A DNA stretch of 7,951 nucleotides. Origin: Caldisericia bacterium (GTDB lineage Bacteria; Caldisericota; Caldisericia; UBA6126; JAGPKI01). The DNA is taken from assembly GCA_018054005.1 (NCBI GenBank), contig JAGPKI010000068.1, positions 1 through 7,951 on the forward strand. The letters run 5' to 3'. Below the pieces are notes generated by a model, which searched no databases, was not told the DNA's origin, and saw only the letters and a list, made by a program, of their open reading frames with translations. How positions within the stretch are numbered: the first letter of the stretch is position 1; every line of letters starts with the position of its first letter. Of the stretch, positions 1-6,850 are shown piece by piece. Position numbers and translations under genes: made by a program.

Positions 1-31
1 ATTTAATATAGTATTATTATTAATAATTAAG

Positions 32-37
32 TATAAT
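32..37 (+). promoter_or_regulatory. -10-like TATAAT upstream of tRNA-His
   Basis: A perfect TATAAT hexamer ends 12 bases before the encoded G(-1) of the tRNA, which would put the transcription start a few bases ahead of the mature 5' end. No convincing -35 element is visible 16-18 bases upstream, and the surroundings are so AT-rich that chance matches are likely. Confidence 0.4.
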
Positions 38-49
38 TACATTATATAT

Positions 50-127
50 GGTGGATGTAGCTCAATTGGTTAGAGCACTGGTTTGTGGCACCAGGGGTTG
101 TGGGTTCAAGTCCCATCTTCCACCCCA
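50..127 (+). tRNA. tRNA-His (anticodon GTG)
   Basis: The sequence folds as a full tRNA. The acceptor strands are 51-57 and 117-123, with one T-T mismatch at T56/T118. The D arm is bacterial-like (AGCTC ... GAGC). The anticodon stem CTGGT/ACCAG encloses loop TTGTGGC with anticodon GTG, and the T arm is GTGGG-TTCAAGT-CCCAT. Two features identify it as tRNA-His apart from the anticodon: an encoded extra G at position 50 (G-1), and C at 124 (C73) to pair with it. The CCA end is encoded at 125-127. The last 28 bases recur at 7745-7772, which makes this gene the likely integration target of the element to its right. The gene is still intact, so insertion restored its 3' end. Confidence 0.95.
100..127 (+). 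repeat. attL: tRNA-His 3' end, direct repeat with 7745-7772
   Basis: This 28-base block covers the T arm, the 3' acceptor strand, the discriminator base and CCA of tRNA-His. It matches 7745-7772 at 27 of 28 positions; the single difference is A108 against G7753 in the T loop. Flanking bases do not match (T99 against A7744, T128 against G7773). A tRNA 3' end repeated at distance is the usual signature of integrase-mediated insertion. Confidence 0.85.
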
Positions 128-135
128 TTCTTAAT

Positions 136-438
136 TTCATACCATTGTCTTTTTGTCTGATATTATTTCTTCTTGAGTAGAATCAGATACCTCAATATCA
201 ACTTCCTTTACTTCATTCCAGTCAATTTTATCTATTAAATCTGGTCTCCATTGTTCAACTCTATTATGTATTCTCTCTTCTCCATATTTTTTTATTAAAG
301 AATAAACATCTTCTATTTCTTCTTTATCTATATTTGGGCTATATGTTTTTCTATCTTTATATTCAACAAATTTAAATTCTCCTTTTTTTTATTCAAATCT
401 TTCTTACTCCAATTATCTTTGTTATAGTATTTGTATGA
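136..438 (-). pseudogene. Frameshifted fragment of an unrecognised gene
   Basis: The minus strand encodes a hydrophilic protein end of about 100 residues in two frames. The upstream part (about 438 to 390) reads NKDNWSKKDLNKKK. The downstream part (about 389 to 137) includes YSPNIDKEEIEDVYSLIKKY, then RVEQWRPDLIDKIDWNEV, and stops at a TGA at 137-139. The join is at a run of eight T (383-390; eight A on the coding strand). There the sequence A-AAA-AAG also matches the classic -1 slippage heptamer. A TAA lies directly upstream and I see no start codon, so a truncated and shifted gene is more likely than programmed frameshifting. Its 5' end coincides with the start of the divergent metallopeptidase gene, which suggests a recombination breakpoint. 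No family is recognised. Confidence 0.5.
423..434 (+). promoter_or_regulatory. Leaderless-type start signal TATAGT-ATTTGT before ATG 435
   Basis: The -10-like hexamer TATAGT (423-428) is followed by ATTTGT and the ATG. The same ATTTGT-ATG junction occurs before the methyltransferase and the 298-residue protein. There is no Shine-Dalgarno sequence, so the transcript probably begins at or very near the start codon. Confidence 0.5.
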
Positions 439-1139
439 TTAAAAACAATTTCAACATAAACTTTGTTCTTGATAAAAACTATCTTGTAAAACTTTGTATC
501 AGAAGTTACCAAGAAGATAAATTTAATAAAAAAGCTATTAATTACAATAAAGGATTGATTATTAATTTTAATAAAATTGCAAAAGAAAAATCAGAAAACA
601 TCTATAATACCATCTGTAAGAATTGGAATACAGATAAATATGATAAAAATGTTTCAAATTATTTAAACAGTTTAATTAACATTGATATATTCAGAGAAAT
701 TGTAAATGAAACAAACAAAACAATCCCTCTACTAGAAAAAGAGTGGGGTAGTAATTTTAAAACTACAAGTGAATATATCTATTCTCTTGGAATTAAGCTT
801 GAAGATAAATTTACTGTGTATGTAAATCATCCCATTTTTCTAGAAGGACAATATTGGGGAGATGGAGTAATTATATGGTCATATAGAAAAGACTTTCCCA
901 ATTACAATACTATATATATATGGCATGAGATATTACATGAGTATATTGGTAAATCTGACAAAGAGCATGCTTTAATAGAATTAATTACAGATAATGAAAT
1001 GAGAAGAATACTGAATAATACACAATACCCCCCTTTTATTGGGCATAAAGACTTAGAAGATTATAAATCTAAAATTAATCCAAAATTTCAGAAATTCCTA
1101 TTAAACAAAAATACCTCTGTACTTTCTGTTATTAAATAA
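435..1139 (+). CDS. Putative zinc metallopeptidase (HEILH motif)
   Basis: A 234-residue protein whose key feature is HEILH at residues 164-168, within IYIWHEILHEY. This matches the HExxH zinc-binding helix of zincins, where the two His bind zinc and the Glu activates water. A likely third ligand lies about 14-20 residues on, in HALIELITDNE (E182 or E188), the spacing seen in gluzincins. The N-terminal 110 residues are Lys/Asn-rich and unrecognised. There is no clear signal peptide or membrane segment, so action in the cytoplasm is inferred. The start at ATG 435 is supported by TATAGT six bases upstream. The gene sits alone between two stretches of minus-strand debris, just inside attL. The substrate is unknown. 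Peptidase activity is inferred only from the motif; an inactive or non-peptidase zincin cannot be excluded. Confidence 0.7.
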   Translation: MIKNNFNINFVLDKNYLVKLCIRSYQEDKFNKKAINYNKGLIINFNKIAKEKSENIYNTICKNWNTDKYDKNVSNYLNSLINIDIFREIVNETNKTIPLLEKEWGSNFKTTSEYIYSLGIKLEDKFTVYVNHPIFLEGQYWGDGVIIWSYRKDFPNYNTIYIWHEILHEYIGKSDKEHALIELITDNEMRRILNNTQYPPFIGHKDLEDYKSKINPKFQKFLLNKNTSVLSVIK

Positions 1140-1195
1140 GCATAGGATGTTCCTAAATTCCTCCCACGACGTACCTCAGAACTGTTTTTCATACT

Positions 1196-1455
1196 CTAAA
1201 ACGATTTAAAGGGTTCATTTAGCTCATAACCAAGCACCTTTTTGTCACCTACAGTAGTGTTCAAAAAGACTAATTTAATCATATTGCCTAAAAGTAGAGA
1301 ATTATCTGTCTTTTGTATTGCAGGAACAAGCTTTTTAAAGAAGTTCAAGAAAGTTTCGTAATCAGGAGTCTCTAATACAAATTGCGCTTCTAGTTCAGAA
1401 AAGTTTAACTTCTAATTCTCTTAATACTCCCTTTCTCTCTTTTCTTAAATACCGT
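1196..1455 (-). pseudogene. Decayed C-terminus of a serine recombinase (remnant B)
   Basis: The minus strand encodes a recombinase-like tail in two frames. A Lys/Arg/Glu-rich helix (RYLRKERKGVLRELEVKL) comes first, then, after a shift near 1400-1410, FSELEAQFVLETPDYETFLN and NMIKLVFLNTTVGDKKVL, with GYELNEPFKSF before a TAG at 1196-1198. The pattern of a coiled coil followed by a short strand-rich motif ending in YxLNEPF resembles the C-terminal end of large serine recombinases that carry a recombinase zinc-ribbon region. It parallels the ending of remnant A next to it (IKTVLLNITWDGENLHYDY). No N-terminal catalytic domain (the Y-R-S resolvase fold) is visible. It is called by pattern recognition only. 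It could be a second integrase or a duplicated 3' end. Confidence 0.5.
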
Positions 1456-1490
1456 AAATCGAGCTGTAGCAGTTGATATTAAAGTTTATG

Positions 1491-1928
1491 TTAAGAATTA
1501 AGAATCTTATTTAAAAGGTGAGTAATTTTTTCTAGATTGTATATCTCTGTAGTTTCCAAGTTCATAATAATGTCTTTTAACCGACCCCAGTCTGTACTTT
1601 CATTTAATTTTACTATCAAATCAAAAGGAGAATTGTAGTCATAATGTAGGTTTTCTCCATCCCATGTGATGTTCAGAAGTACTGTTTTTATCAAAAGCCT
1701 TCTTTTTTCTTTCTTTGAAACTTCAAATAGTTTAGAGCTATTCTTAGTTAGCTCTATAATGTATCCTGCTGTAACATAAAAGGAACTTTCTACTTTCTAA
1801 ACTCTTTTAATCTTTTCATCTATCTCTGCAGTATCTAAATCATACTGTCTGATCTTTTCTTCATAGAAATCATTAGTAATTCCCTATATCCCTTCTGAGA
1901 TATAGATTACAGCAATTGACTGGCTAGA
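1491..1928 (-). pseudogene. Decayed large serine recombinase, C-terminal part (remnant A)
   Basis: One minus-strand frame reads as the end of a large serine recombinase, interrupted by two TAG codons (1884-1886 and 1797-1799). In order it reads IAVIYISEGI, stop, GITNDFYEEKIRQYDLDTAE, IDEKIKRV, stop, SSFYVTAGYIIELTKNSSKL, FEVSKKEKRRLLIKTVLLN, ITWDGENLHYDYNSPFDLIV. It ends at a TAA at 1491-1493. The helical 'ITxDFYxxK' segment, the 'FEVSxxExRRxLIxxVLxN' segment and the 'DGxxLxYxxxxPFDxI' strands are in the order familiar from this family. The catalytic N-terminal half is missing or beyond recognition upstream of about 1930. TAG ends at least three intact genes nearby, so recoding is unlikely. 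This is probably the dead integrase of the element. Confidence 0.7.
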
Positions 1929-2194
1929 GAATACCCTATATCGTCGTGGATGAAATTTTTATCACCATATCTAAAAATAGAGTTAGGCAACTTAATAAAT
2001 TATAATAGAACATAATACACTCTTGTATATATTTAATTTTTTAATTTTTATTCTATGCAAAGTTATCTATACCAAAACAAAATATAAAAAAGAGAAAATG
2101 AAATAGAGCGCTATAAAAATAGAAATCTTGTTAAAAAGAACTAAATCAAAATGAAACCTTTGATATTCTATTAACTTCTTAACTAATATTAAGA
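1929..2194. other. AT-rich non-coding stretch
   Basis: This stretch has stops in every frame on both strands and very high AT content. It is where the rest of serine-recombinase remnant A would be expected on the minus strand, but I recognise no recombinase sequence in it. No clear hairpin terminator is seen. The promoter-like signal for the next plus-strand gene begins at its right end. Confidence 0.4.
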
Positions 2195-2200
2195 TATAAT
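2195..2200 (+). promoter_or_regulatory. -10-like TATAAT before the membrane protein gene
   Basis: A perfect TATAAT ends five bases before ATG 2206. TTAACT at 2171-2176, 18 bases upstream, is a weak -35 candidate. No ribosome-binding site fits in the gap, so a leaderless transcript is inferred. Confidence 0.45.
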
Positions 2201-2205
2201 TATAT

Positions 2206-2553
2206 ATGGAAAATCCAATCTTTATATTACAAGATAAATATCTGTTCTACATTATTGAGAGCATTATCTTAATCCTGCTTCTCATTAGCATTTCCATTGA
2301 CTTAATTAAGAAAAGAAGAAAAATAATTGTAAAGAGAGGTAGAAAAAGTTTAAGGAAGATAAATAATTTCTTCTTTATAATTACTGCTTTCGGAATTATA
2401 GAATTGACAATTAATACTGCAAGGTCTTTTAAAATCCTCTTCTGTCTCTTTAACATTTCAACCTTTATTTATTTAACCTTCTTTAATTCATGGTTTAGAA
2501 ATTTGATAATTGGGGTAGTCAACAAATTTGAAAATAAGCTAGAAAATCATTAA
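2206..2553 (+). CDS. Small multi-pass membrane protein
   Basis: A 115-residue, strongly hydrophobic protein of unrecognised family. About three membrane segments are visible: residues 12-34, 53-69 and 75-95. Between the first and second is a very basic stretch (KKRRKIIVKRGRKSLRK, 35-51) expected to face the cytoplasm. The C-terminal tail is short and polar (NKFENKLENH). The gene lies 26 bases upstream of the HEPN-domain gene on the same strand. The close spacing suggests they are expressed together, although each start has its own -10-like hexamer. By analogy with other membrane plus HEPN modules it could be a membrane anchor, effector or antitoxin partner, but nothing in its sequence proves a role. 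Confidence 0.7.
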   Translation: MENPIFILQDKYLFYIIESIILILLLISISIDLIKKRRKIIVKRGRKSLRKINNFFFIITAFGIIELTINTARSFKILFCLFNISTFIYLTFFNSWFRNLIIGVVNKFENKLENH

Positions 2554-2567
2554 AACATAAATTTATT

Positions 2568-2573
2568 TATCAT
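2568..2573 (+). promoter_or_regulatory. -10-like TATCAT supporting the TTG start at 2580
   Basis: TATCAT is followed by six bases (AAAATA) and then TTG at 2580-2582, the same spacing as at the ATG starts in this window. This supports TTG as the start codon in the absence of a Shine-Dalgarno sequence. Confidence 0.4.
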
Positions 2574-2579
2574 AAAATA

Positions 2580-3629
2580 TTGGAGATAGTTGATTATAAC
2601 AAAATAATAGCACTCATTAATGAAAAACACACTCTTGTTGCGAATTTAGATCTTTCCTTTTGGCCTTTATATACAAACAAAAAAAAACTAAGTTATGATA
2701 AATTTCTTGATTCTATTTTGTTGGGAAAAAGTGGTCTAAAAGTAACTATTCCTGGGAATAAAAGTTCAAAGTTGAATTTGAAATATGTAACAGTAAAAAA
2801 ACCAGACAAGAACCCAGGACATCCTATTGTCAGGTCTTTAGAAATCAAAATGAGTTATAAAGTACAAAATATAGAAGCATTAGCCTTTAATGAAAGTGAG
2901 AAAACTAAAGAGGTTAAATATATAACTCCAAAATCCTTTCTTCAAGGAATTTTTGAGGAAGAAATCTCTCTTTTTATCTTAGCATTAACTATCTCATCAG
3001 GTGGCCTCTTAGACATTCTTAACATCTCTTTAAAAGATAACAAGAAAGAATTTTCTAACTTTTTTACTCATTATCCTTTCCAAACTGATGGTGAATTATC
3101 CTGGAACAGTGCTATAGAATATGGGTGGCCAAAATTAAAATTTATAGATTTTGAAAAAACATTAAAATGGGTAAGGTTTTTTCGTCAAGAGATATTTTCC
3201 TCAGCAAGTTCTAGGATTGGTATAGCATTAAATGCATTCACTGAGACTCTAATTGACAAAAAAGATCTCTCTTCAACACTTATATGGAGTATGATAGCTC
3301 TTGAGTCTTTATTTGTAGAGGAAAGATATAACAAAGCAGAACAAATAAATATAAATTCTCAAATTCTTTTAGGAAGGAGGAAATCATATTTAAACAAATT
3401 TAAAGATTTATATAAAACAAGATCTGAACTTTTACATGGGGACTTGCCTATCACTGGTATGTTTTTAAAAGATGACGCGACACCAAAAGCTTCTTCAGTT
3501 ATATATCAACAAATTGATGCTGGCTCCTTCTCTTTGGCAATCACGATGGCTGCCTTTCAGACTTTTATAACAAAAGATATTAAAGATTATTCTTTTAAAA
3601 ACAATATCCGTTTCGAACCTTTGAGCTAG
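2580..3629 (+). CDS. HEPN-like (Apea-type) domain protein, putative RNase
   Basis: A 349-residue protein read from TTG. Residues 1-200 are unrecognised. The C-terminal third looks like an all-helical HEPN domain of the Apea-like kind: a first helix with LIWSMIALESLFVEE (234-248), a linker, then KFKDLYKTRSELLHGD (273-288). In the last part R281 and H286 form the R-x4-H motif that makes up the RNase active site in HEPN families. A final helix follows (SFSLAITMAAFQTFITKD). The known family biology is RNA cleavage in toxin-antitoxin, abortive-infection and CRISPR-linked proteins. RNase activity here is inferred from the motif. It follows a small membrane protein gene by 26 bases and faces the restriction cluster head-on. 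The next ATG is well downstream, and the -10-like signal supports TTG 2580. Confidence 0.65.
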   Translation: MEIVDYNKIIALINEKHTLVANLDLSFWPLYTNKKKLSYDKFLDSILLGKSGLKVTIPGNKSSKLNLKYVTVKKPDKNPGHPIVRSLEIKMSYKVQNIEALAFNESEKTKEVKYITPKSFLQGIFEEEISLFILALTISSGGLLDILNISLKDNKKEFSNFFTHYPFQTDGELSWNSAIEYGWPKLKFIDFEKTLKWVRFFRQEIFSSASSRIGIALNAFTETLIDKKDLSSTLIWSMIALESLFVEERYNKAEQININSQILLGRRKSYLNKFKDLYKTRSELLHGDLPITGMFLKDDATPKASSVIYQQIDAGSFSLAITMAAFQTFITKDIKDYSFKNNIRFEPLS

Positions 3630-3878
3630 AACATTTTTTATCCCTTGAAAGATGCCTCTTAATGTAACCAAATTATTCTTGACCTCGGAATTAACTACCC
3701 ACATAACTTCAAATTGAAATTTTTATTAGTTCACAAAACGAGAAGTCAGAATTAAATAAATAGATGCCTCTCTTTTTAATTAAACAAAATTACTACTTTT
3801 AATACTTTTCCATCCCTTAATCTTACAAGATATTTCCCAGAGCAGCTTTCAAACCTCAATAAATACTCAAAGCCTTTT

Positions 3879-5141
3879 CTACAAATAGCTTAATTGTCCT
3901 TTCGTTTCAGAAAACCCCTCTAACGGATTTTTTATTAGAGATTCTGATTTTTCTTGATCTAACATTGCAATCAAAGTTCTACCTATGTGGTAAGCCAAAT
4001 TAACTGGAAGAGCATTCCCTATCTGTTTATATTGTTGATTAACAGATCCTGCAAAAAACCAATCATCAGGAAAACTCTGTATCCTAGCATATTCTCTAAC
4101 TGAAAGAGGACGCGTTTCTGTGGGATGACATCGCTCTGTTTGTTTTTGAGCTGGACTTGTAGTTAAAGTTAGAGAAGGTTCATCCCAGGACAAGCGTCTA
4201 GCTATACCAGTTCTTCCACCTGTATGATAATAACTTGCTCCCATATATTCCTTTTGAAGACCTTCTGGGAGATCCTTCCAATATCCACCTTCAGGTATCA
4301 TTTGCATAATCTTTTTCTTCTTGTCGGAATAATTTTGACCCTCAGATTTCGGAACATCTTTCAATGCTTCTCTCAAAGTTATTAAATAATCATTTTCCTT
4401 TGGGAAGAGAATAGGGATATTAAGATCTTTACGGACACCAATAATAATTAATCGTTCCCTTTTCTGAGCAACATCATAATACTGAGACTTTAAGACCTTA
4501 TATTTTACTCTGTAACCTAACTTTTCAAGGATAGAAATCATAGTTTGAAGGGTTCTACCCTTATCGTGTCTCAACAAACCTTTCACATTCTCTGCAATAG
4601 CAATCTTTGGATGGACTTCATCCACACATCTTGCAAACTCGAAAAACATAGTACCTCTAACATCTGCAAATCCTAATTTTTTTCCTGCATAACTAAATGC
4701 TTGACAAGGGAAACCTCCTTCTACAATATCTGCTGATAATCCATTGAAATCTACATCTCTAATATCTTTATGAACTATGTTCCAATTAGGCCTATTAATT
4801 TTAAGTGTCTCAACGGCATACCTGTCGTATTCTACAAGCATACTATGCTGTAAACCAGCGTTTTCAAAACCCAAAGACGTTCCTCCAGCACCAGAGAACA
4901 AGTCTATTATAGTATATTTTGTTCTTTCCTTTGATTTTAAGATGTAAAAACCTTTTTTAATAGAGGAATTACTTTGAGATCTATTTTTTACCCTATCAAC
5001 CTCTTCAAGATTAAAAAGTCTATAATTATTTGAGCCTCTAATAGATTTAATCAACCCCTTTTTAGCCCATCTACGTATTGTATCTTCTGATACGTTTAAG
5101 ATTTTTGAAACTTCTCCTATCGTCAAATCTTTTTTTTGCAT
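3879..5141 (-). CDS. C5-cytosine DNA methyltransferase with N-terminal MerR-like HTH
   Basis: A 420-residue enzyme that transfers a methyl group from S-adenosylmethionine to C5 of cytosine. The motifs come in the usual order: I, DLFSGAGG (80-87); IV, GGFPCQAFS with catalytic C146; VI, AENVKG (183-188); VIII, QKRER (226-230); IX, around RPLSVREYARIQSFPDDW (344-361); X, QIGNALPVNLA (373-383). The target-recognition region lies between about 236 and 344. Residues 5-50 (LTIGEVSKILNVSEDTIRRW then YRLFNLEEVD) form a MerR/excisionase-type helix-turn-helix, which probably represses its own operon. The gene ends the minus-strand cluster, 41 bases after the endonuclease. The pairing with an Eco47II-type nuclease suggests a GGNCC-like target. 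No convincing terminator is seen in the 249 bases between this gene and the convergent HEPN gene, apart from the short palindrome ATCTTACAAGAT. Confidence 0.95.
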   Translation of the reverse strand: MQKKDLTIGEVSKILNVSEDTIRRWAKKGLIKSIRGSNNYRLFNLEEVDRVKNRSQSNSSIKKGFYILKSKERTKYTIIDLFSGAGGTSLGFENAGLQHSMLVEYDRYAVETLKINRPNWNIVHKDIRDVDFNGLSADIVEGGFPCQAFSYAGKKLGFADVRGTMFFEFARCVDEVHPKIAIAENVKGLLRHDKGRTLQTMISILEKLGYRVKYKVLKSQYYDVAQKRERLIIIGVRKDLNIPILFPKENDYLITLREALKDVPKSEGQNYSDKKKKIMQMIPEGGYWKDLPEGLQKEYMGASYYHTGGRTGIARRLSWDEPSLTLTTSPAQKQTERCHPTETRPLSVREYARIQSFPDDWFFAGSVNQQYKQIGNALPVNLAYHIGRTLIAMLDQEKSESLIKNPLEGFSETKGQLSYL

Positions 5142-5147
5142 ACAAAT

Positions 5148-5153
5148 AAGATA
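5148..5153 (-). promoter_or_regulatory. -10-like TATCTT before the methyltransferase
   Basis: On the minus strand TATCTT is followed by ATTTGT and the ATG, the same junction as at two other genes of the element. It lies in the 41-base gap after the endonuclease gene, so the methyltransferase may have its own leaderless transcript. That would suit early protection by methylation. It is also a natural place for the HTH of the methyltransferase to bind. Confidence 0.45.
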
Positions 5154-5182
5154 TCAGATAAGAAAACCTTATGCAAGGGTCA

Positions 5183-5881
5183 CTAAAAAGTTTTAATGAA
5201 AAGTTCATCAAAAAGGGGATCTTCGATTATCTCAGCACCTGATCCTTTTATTTCTTGAACAACCAAAGGCAGAGCTTTGTAAAGCTGGTGTAATGCTGTC
5301 TCCTCCCCCGTAGCTAGAGCATAAAAAGAAACACCATCTATAATTCTGACATCTTCACGTTTAGGTTTTCTAGTTTTTGTCGTACTATCAGTAGGAGTAA
5401 ATGGATTGTTATATTTTCCATTATTTTTAGGAATTATTTCTACATAATAAGCAGTGTAGTTCTTGTTCTTATAAAAATCGCTTTCAAGAGTTGCAACCAA
5501 ATTGTCGTATATTACTTTTTTATCGCTTCCCTTTGTAGTGTTGTACTTATTTTTAATCTCAGCAATAATCCTTTTCTTCTGATTCCGAATATCTATAACA
5601 TCATCAATGATCTCCCAATCACAACAAGAACCCAAGATGCTTTGATGAAATTCACCAATATTATTTTGAAAGCTTTTTCCTATTTGTCTCTCTAATTCCA
5701 TTTCAAACCATTGTGAAAGATTTGACCCTGAACACATAGAGTAAAGAATTGCTGAAAAGGGGTCTAATGCGTTCTCTTCAAGTTTATTCTCAGCTTCTGA
5801 CTGAATCTTATTGTATTGCTTTATAAAATCAGACACTATTTTATAAAGTACCAAATCAGAAATATATGATAATTTTGACAT
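5183..5881 (-). CDS. Type II restriction endonuclease, Eco47II family
   Basis: A 232-residue protein recognised as an Eco47II-type (Sau96I-like) endonuclease, a family whose characterised members cut GGNCC. The core VIDIRNQKKRIIAEIKNKYN (residues 95-114) carries a PD-(D/E)xK-like site. E108 and K110 are the E-x-K pair, and D94 or D97 is the upstream acidic residue. It is followed by the family-typical NTTKG. Full family length is likely, with no frameshift. The gene starts at ATG 5881 (TAAAAT five bases upstream on the minus strand, no Shine-Dalgarno), 66 bases after the Cys/His-rich gene and 41 bases before the methyltransferase. Cutting specificity is inferred from family membership only. 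Confidence 0.85.
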   Translation of the reverse strand: MSKLSYISDLVLYKIVSDFIKQYNKIQSEAENKLEENALDPFSAILYSMCSGSNLSQWFEMELERQIGKSFQNNIGEFHQSILGSCCDWEIIDDVIDIRNQKKRIIAEIKNKYNTTKGSDKKVIYDNLVATLESDFYKNKNYTAYYVEIIPKNNGKYNNPFTPTDSTTKTRKPKREDVRIIDGVSFYALATGEETALHQLYKALPLVVQEIKGSGAEIIEDPLFDELFIKTF

Positions 5882-5886
5882 AATTT

Positions 5887-5892
5887 ATTTTA
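5887..5892 (-). promoter_or_regulatory. -10-like TAAAAT before the endonuclease
   Basis: TAAAAT on the minus strand ends five bases before the endonuclease ATG. It deviates more from TATAAT than the other signals and could be chance in AT-rich DNA. Confidence 0.3.
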
Positions 5893-5947
5893 CCATCATC
5901 GAAAGTTCTTGTAAATTACTTGTTATAACATTATCAAAATTTAAGTT

Positions 5948-6844
5948 TCAATTTTTTGTTCTCTTAGAACGATGCAGTATCTCTGGAATCCTTTCTCCAG
6001 GACTAATAATAGTTGTAGTTTTATAACCTAATTTCTTAACTAATTTTGCCATTAATTCTCCAGTTTCTTTACTTTCCTTAATAACTTGATTTATTTCTTC
6101 ACCTTTTATTGCTTCCCCATCATTTGCCTCTATTAAAGTACTCACGTGCATAACACCTTCGATATCACTTTGAGTAGCTGTTGCAGAATTTATTATTGCT
6201 TCTGGATCAAATTCTTCGAAAAATTCCTGCAATCCCATACCATATGAATGCTTTAATTCCAAAACACCAGAGTTTATCGCACAGATATTAAATAAATCTG
6301 AGTCCGTAAAAGGAATATGCCCATCTGAGAAATCAATAAACGGAAGATCATTGATCTTCATTGCTAAATGATAATGGGGGAAATTGTTTTTACTCCCTTT
6401 ATGCCCTTCTAAATCACTTTTTGTATAATTCATACTCCAAATTATCTTTTTATACTTCACAGTAATTTCAAAAATCTTTTTAGGATCTTTTTCATCATTC
6501 AAGGTATTTATATTACCTAGAAGCTTTTCATAATTTCCAAGCCAACGAATATATGACTGAACTTGGAAAAAGCCATATTTCCCAGAACAAAGCATTTTTA
6601 ATATTCTTTTTTTATTTGCACCTTTAGGTCTTAAAAGCCAATGTAAGCAAGGATTATCTTCACGAACATATCTTAATGACTTTCCACAAAGAGAACATTT
6701 ATTCTTATCTAAAGCATTACAAAACTCTTCGTAATCTTGTTTTGTTTTTGCCTGTTGTTTTCTATTTTCAGTTTCTATAACATCTTTAGGTATTGATTCA
6801 AAGAATTCTTTTATTTCCTTGGGGTTATATGGCCTTGTAATCAT
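5948..6844 (-). CDS. Unknown Cys/His-rich protein heading the R-M cluster
   Basis: A 298-residue soluble protein of no family I can name. Residues 50-68 hold CSLC, 12 residues, then CLH: C50, C53, C66 and H68, a plausible zinc site. A second His-rich segment is GHKGSKNNFPHYHLAMKIND (147-166), with H148, H157 and H159, followed by DFSDGHIPF. The last 90 residues are mainly acidic and helical. The CxxC plus His pattern recalls HNH nucleases, but no H-N-H helix is convincing. It is the first gene of the minus-strand cluster, 66 bases ahead of the endonuclease, so it may be part of the restriction system as a control, specificity or accessory protein, or it may be separate cargo. ATG 6844 is chosen because TATAAT-ATTTGT lies directly upstream. 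Confidence 0.75.
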   Translation of the reverse strand: MITRPYNPKEIKEFFESIPKDVIETENRKQQAKTKQDYEEFCNALDKNKCSLCGKSLRYVREDNPCLHWLLRPKGANKKRILKMLCSGKYGFFQVQSYIRWLGNYEKLLGNINTLNDEKDPKKIFEITVKYKKIIWSMNYTKSDLEGHKGSKNNFPHYHLAMKINDLPFIDFSDGHIPFTDSDLFNICAINSGVLELKHSYGMGLQEFFEEFDPEAIINSATATQSDIEGVMHVSTLIEANDGEAIKGEEINQVIKESKETGELMAKLVKKLGYKTTTIISPGERIPEILHRSKRTKN

Positions 6845-6850
6845 ACAAAT

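Noticed and set aside
1491..1694. Separate small 67-residue gene on the minus strand
   Set aside because: The recombinase-like frame continues upstream through two TAG codons to about 1928, so this is the last part of a decayed gene. Its apparent start is an internal TTG.
1797..1886. TAG codons in the recombinase remnant as recoded amino acids
   Set aside because: TAG ends the methyltransferase, the endonuclease and the HEPN gene in the same window, so amber recoding is unlikely.
2247..2456. Minus-strand open frame of about 69 codons opposite the small membrane protein
   Set aside because: It is antisense to a better-supported gene with its own start signal, and its hydrophobic, Lys-rich composition is what the complement of that gene would give.
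3495..3704. Minus-strand open frame of about 69 codons overlapping the end of the HEPN gene (starts MWVVNSEVKNNLV)
   Set aside because: Most of it is antisense to the HEPN coding end. No family is recognised and no start signal of the kind used elsewhere in the window was found.
3630..3878. Bidirectional terminator between the HEPN and methyltransferase genes
   Set aside because: Only a short palindrome (ATCTTACAAGAT) without a stable stem-loop and T-run was found. A repeated GATGCCTCT word is too short to interpret.
5882..5950. Readthrough of TGA at 5948-5950 (UGA as glycine) extending the Cys/His protein by about 22 codons
   Set aside because: Long genes here contain no in-frame TGA and use GGN glycine codons freely, so a UGA-glycine code is not supported.
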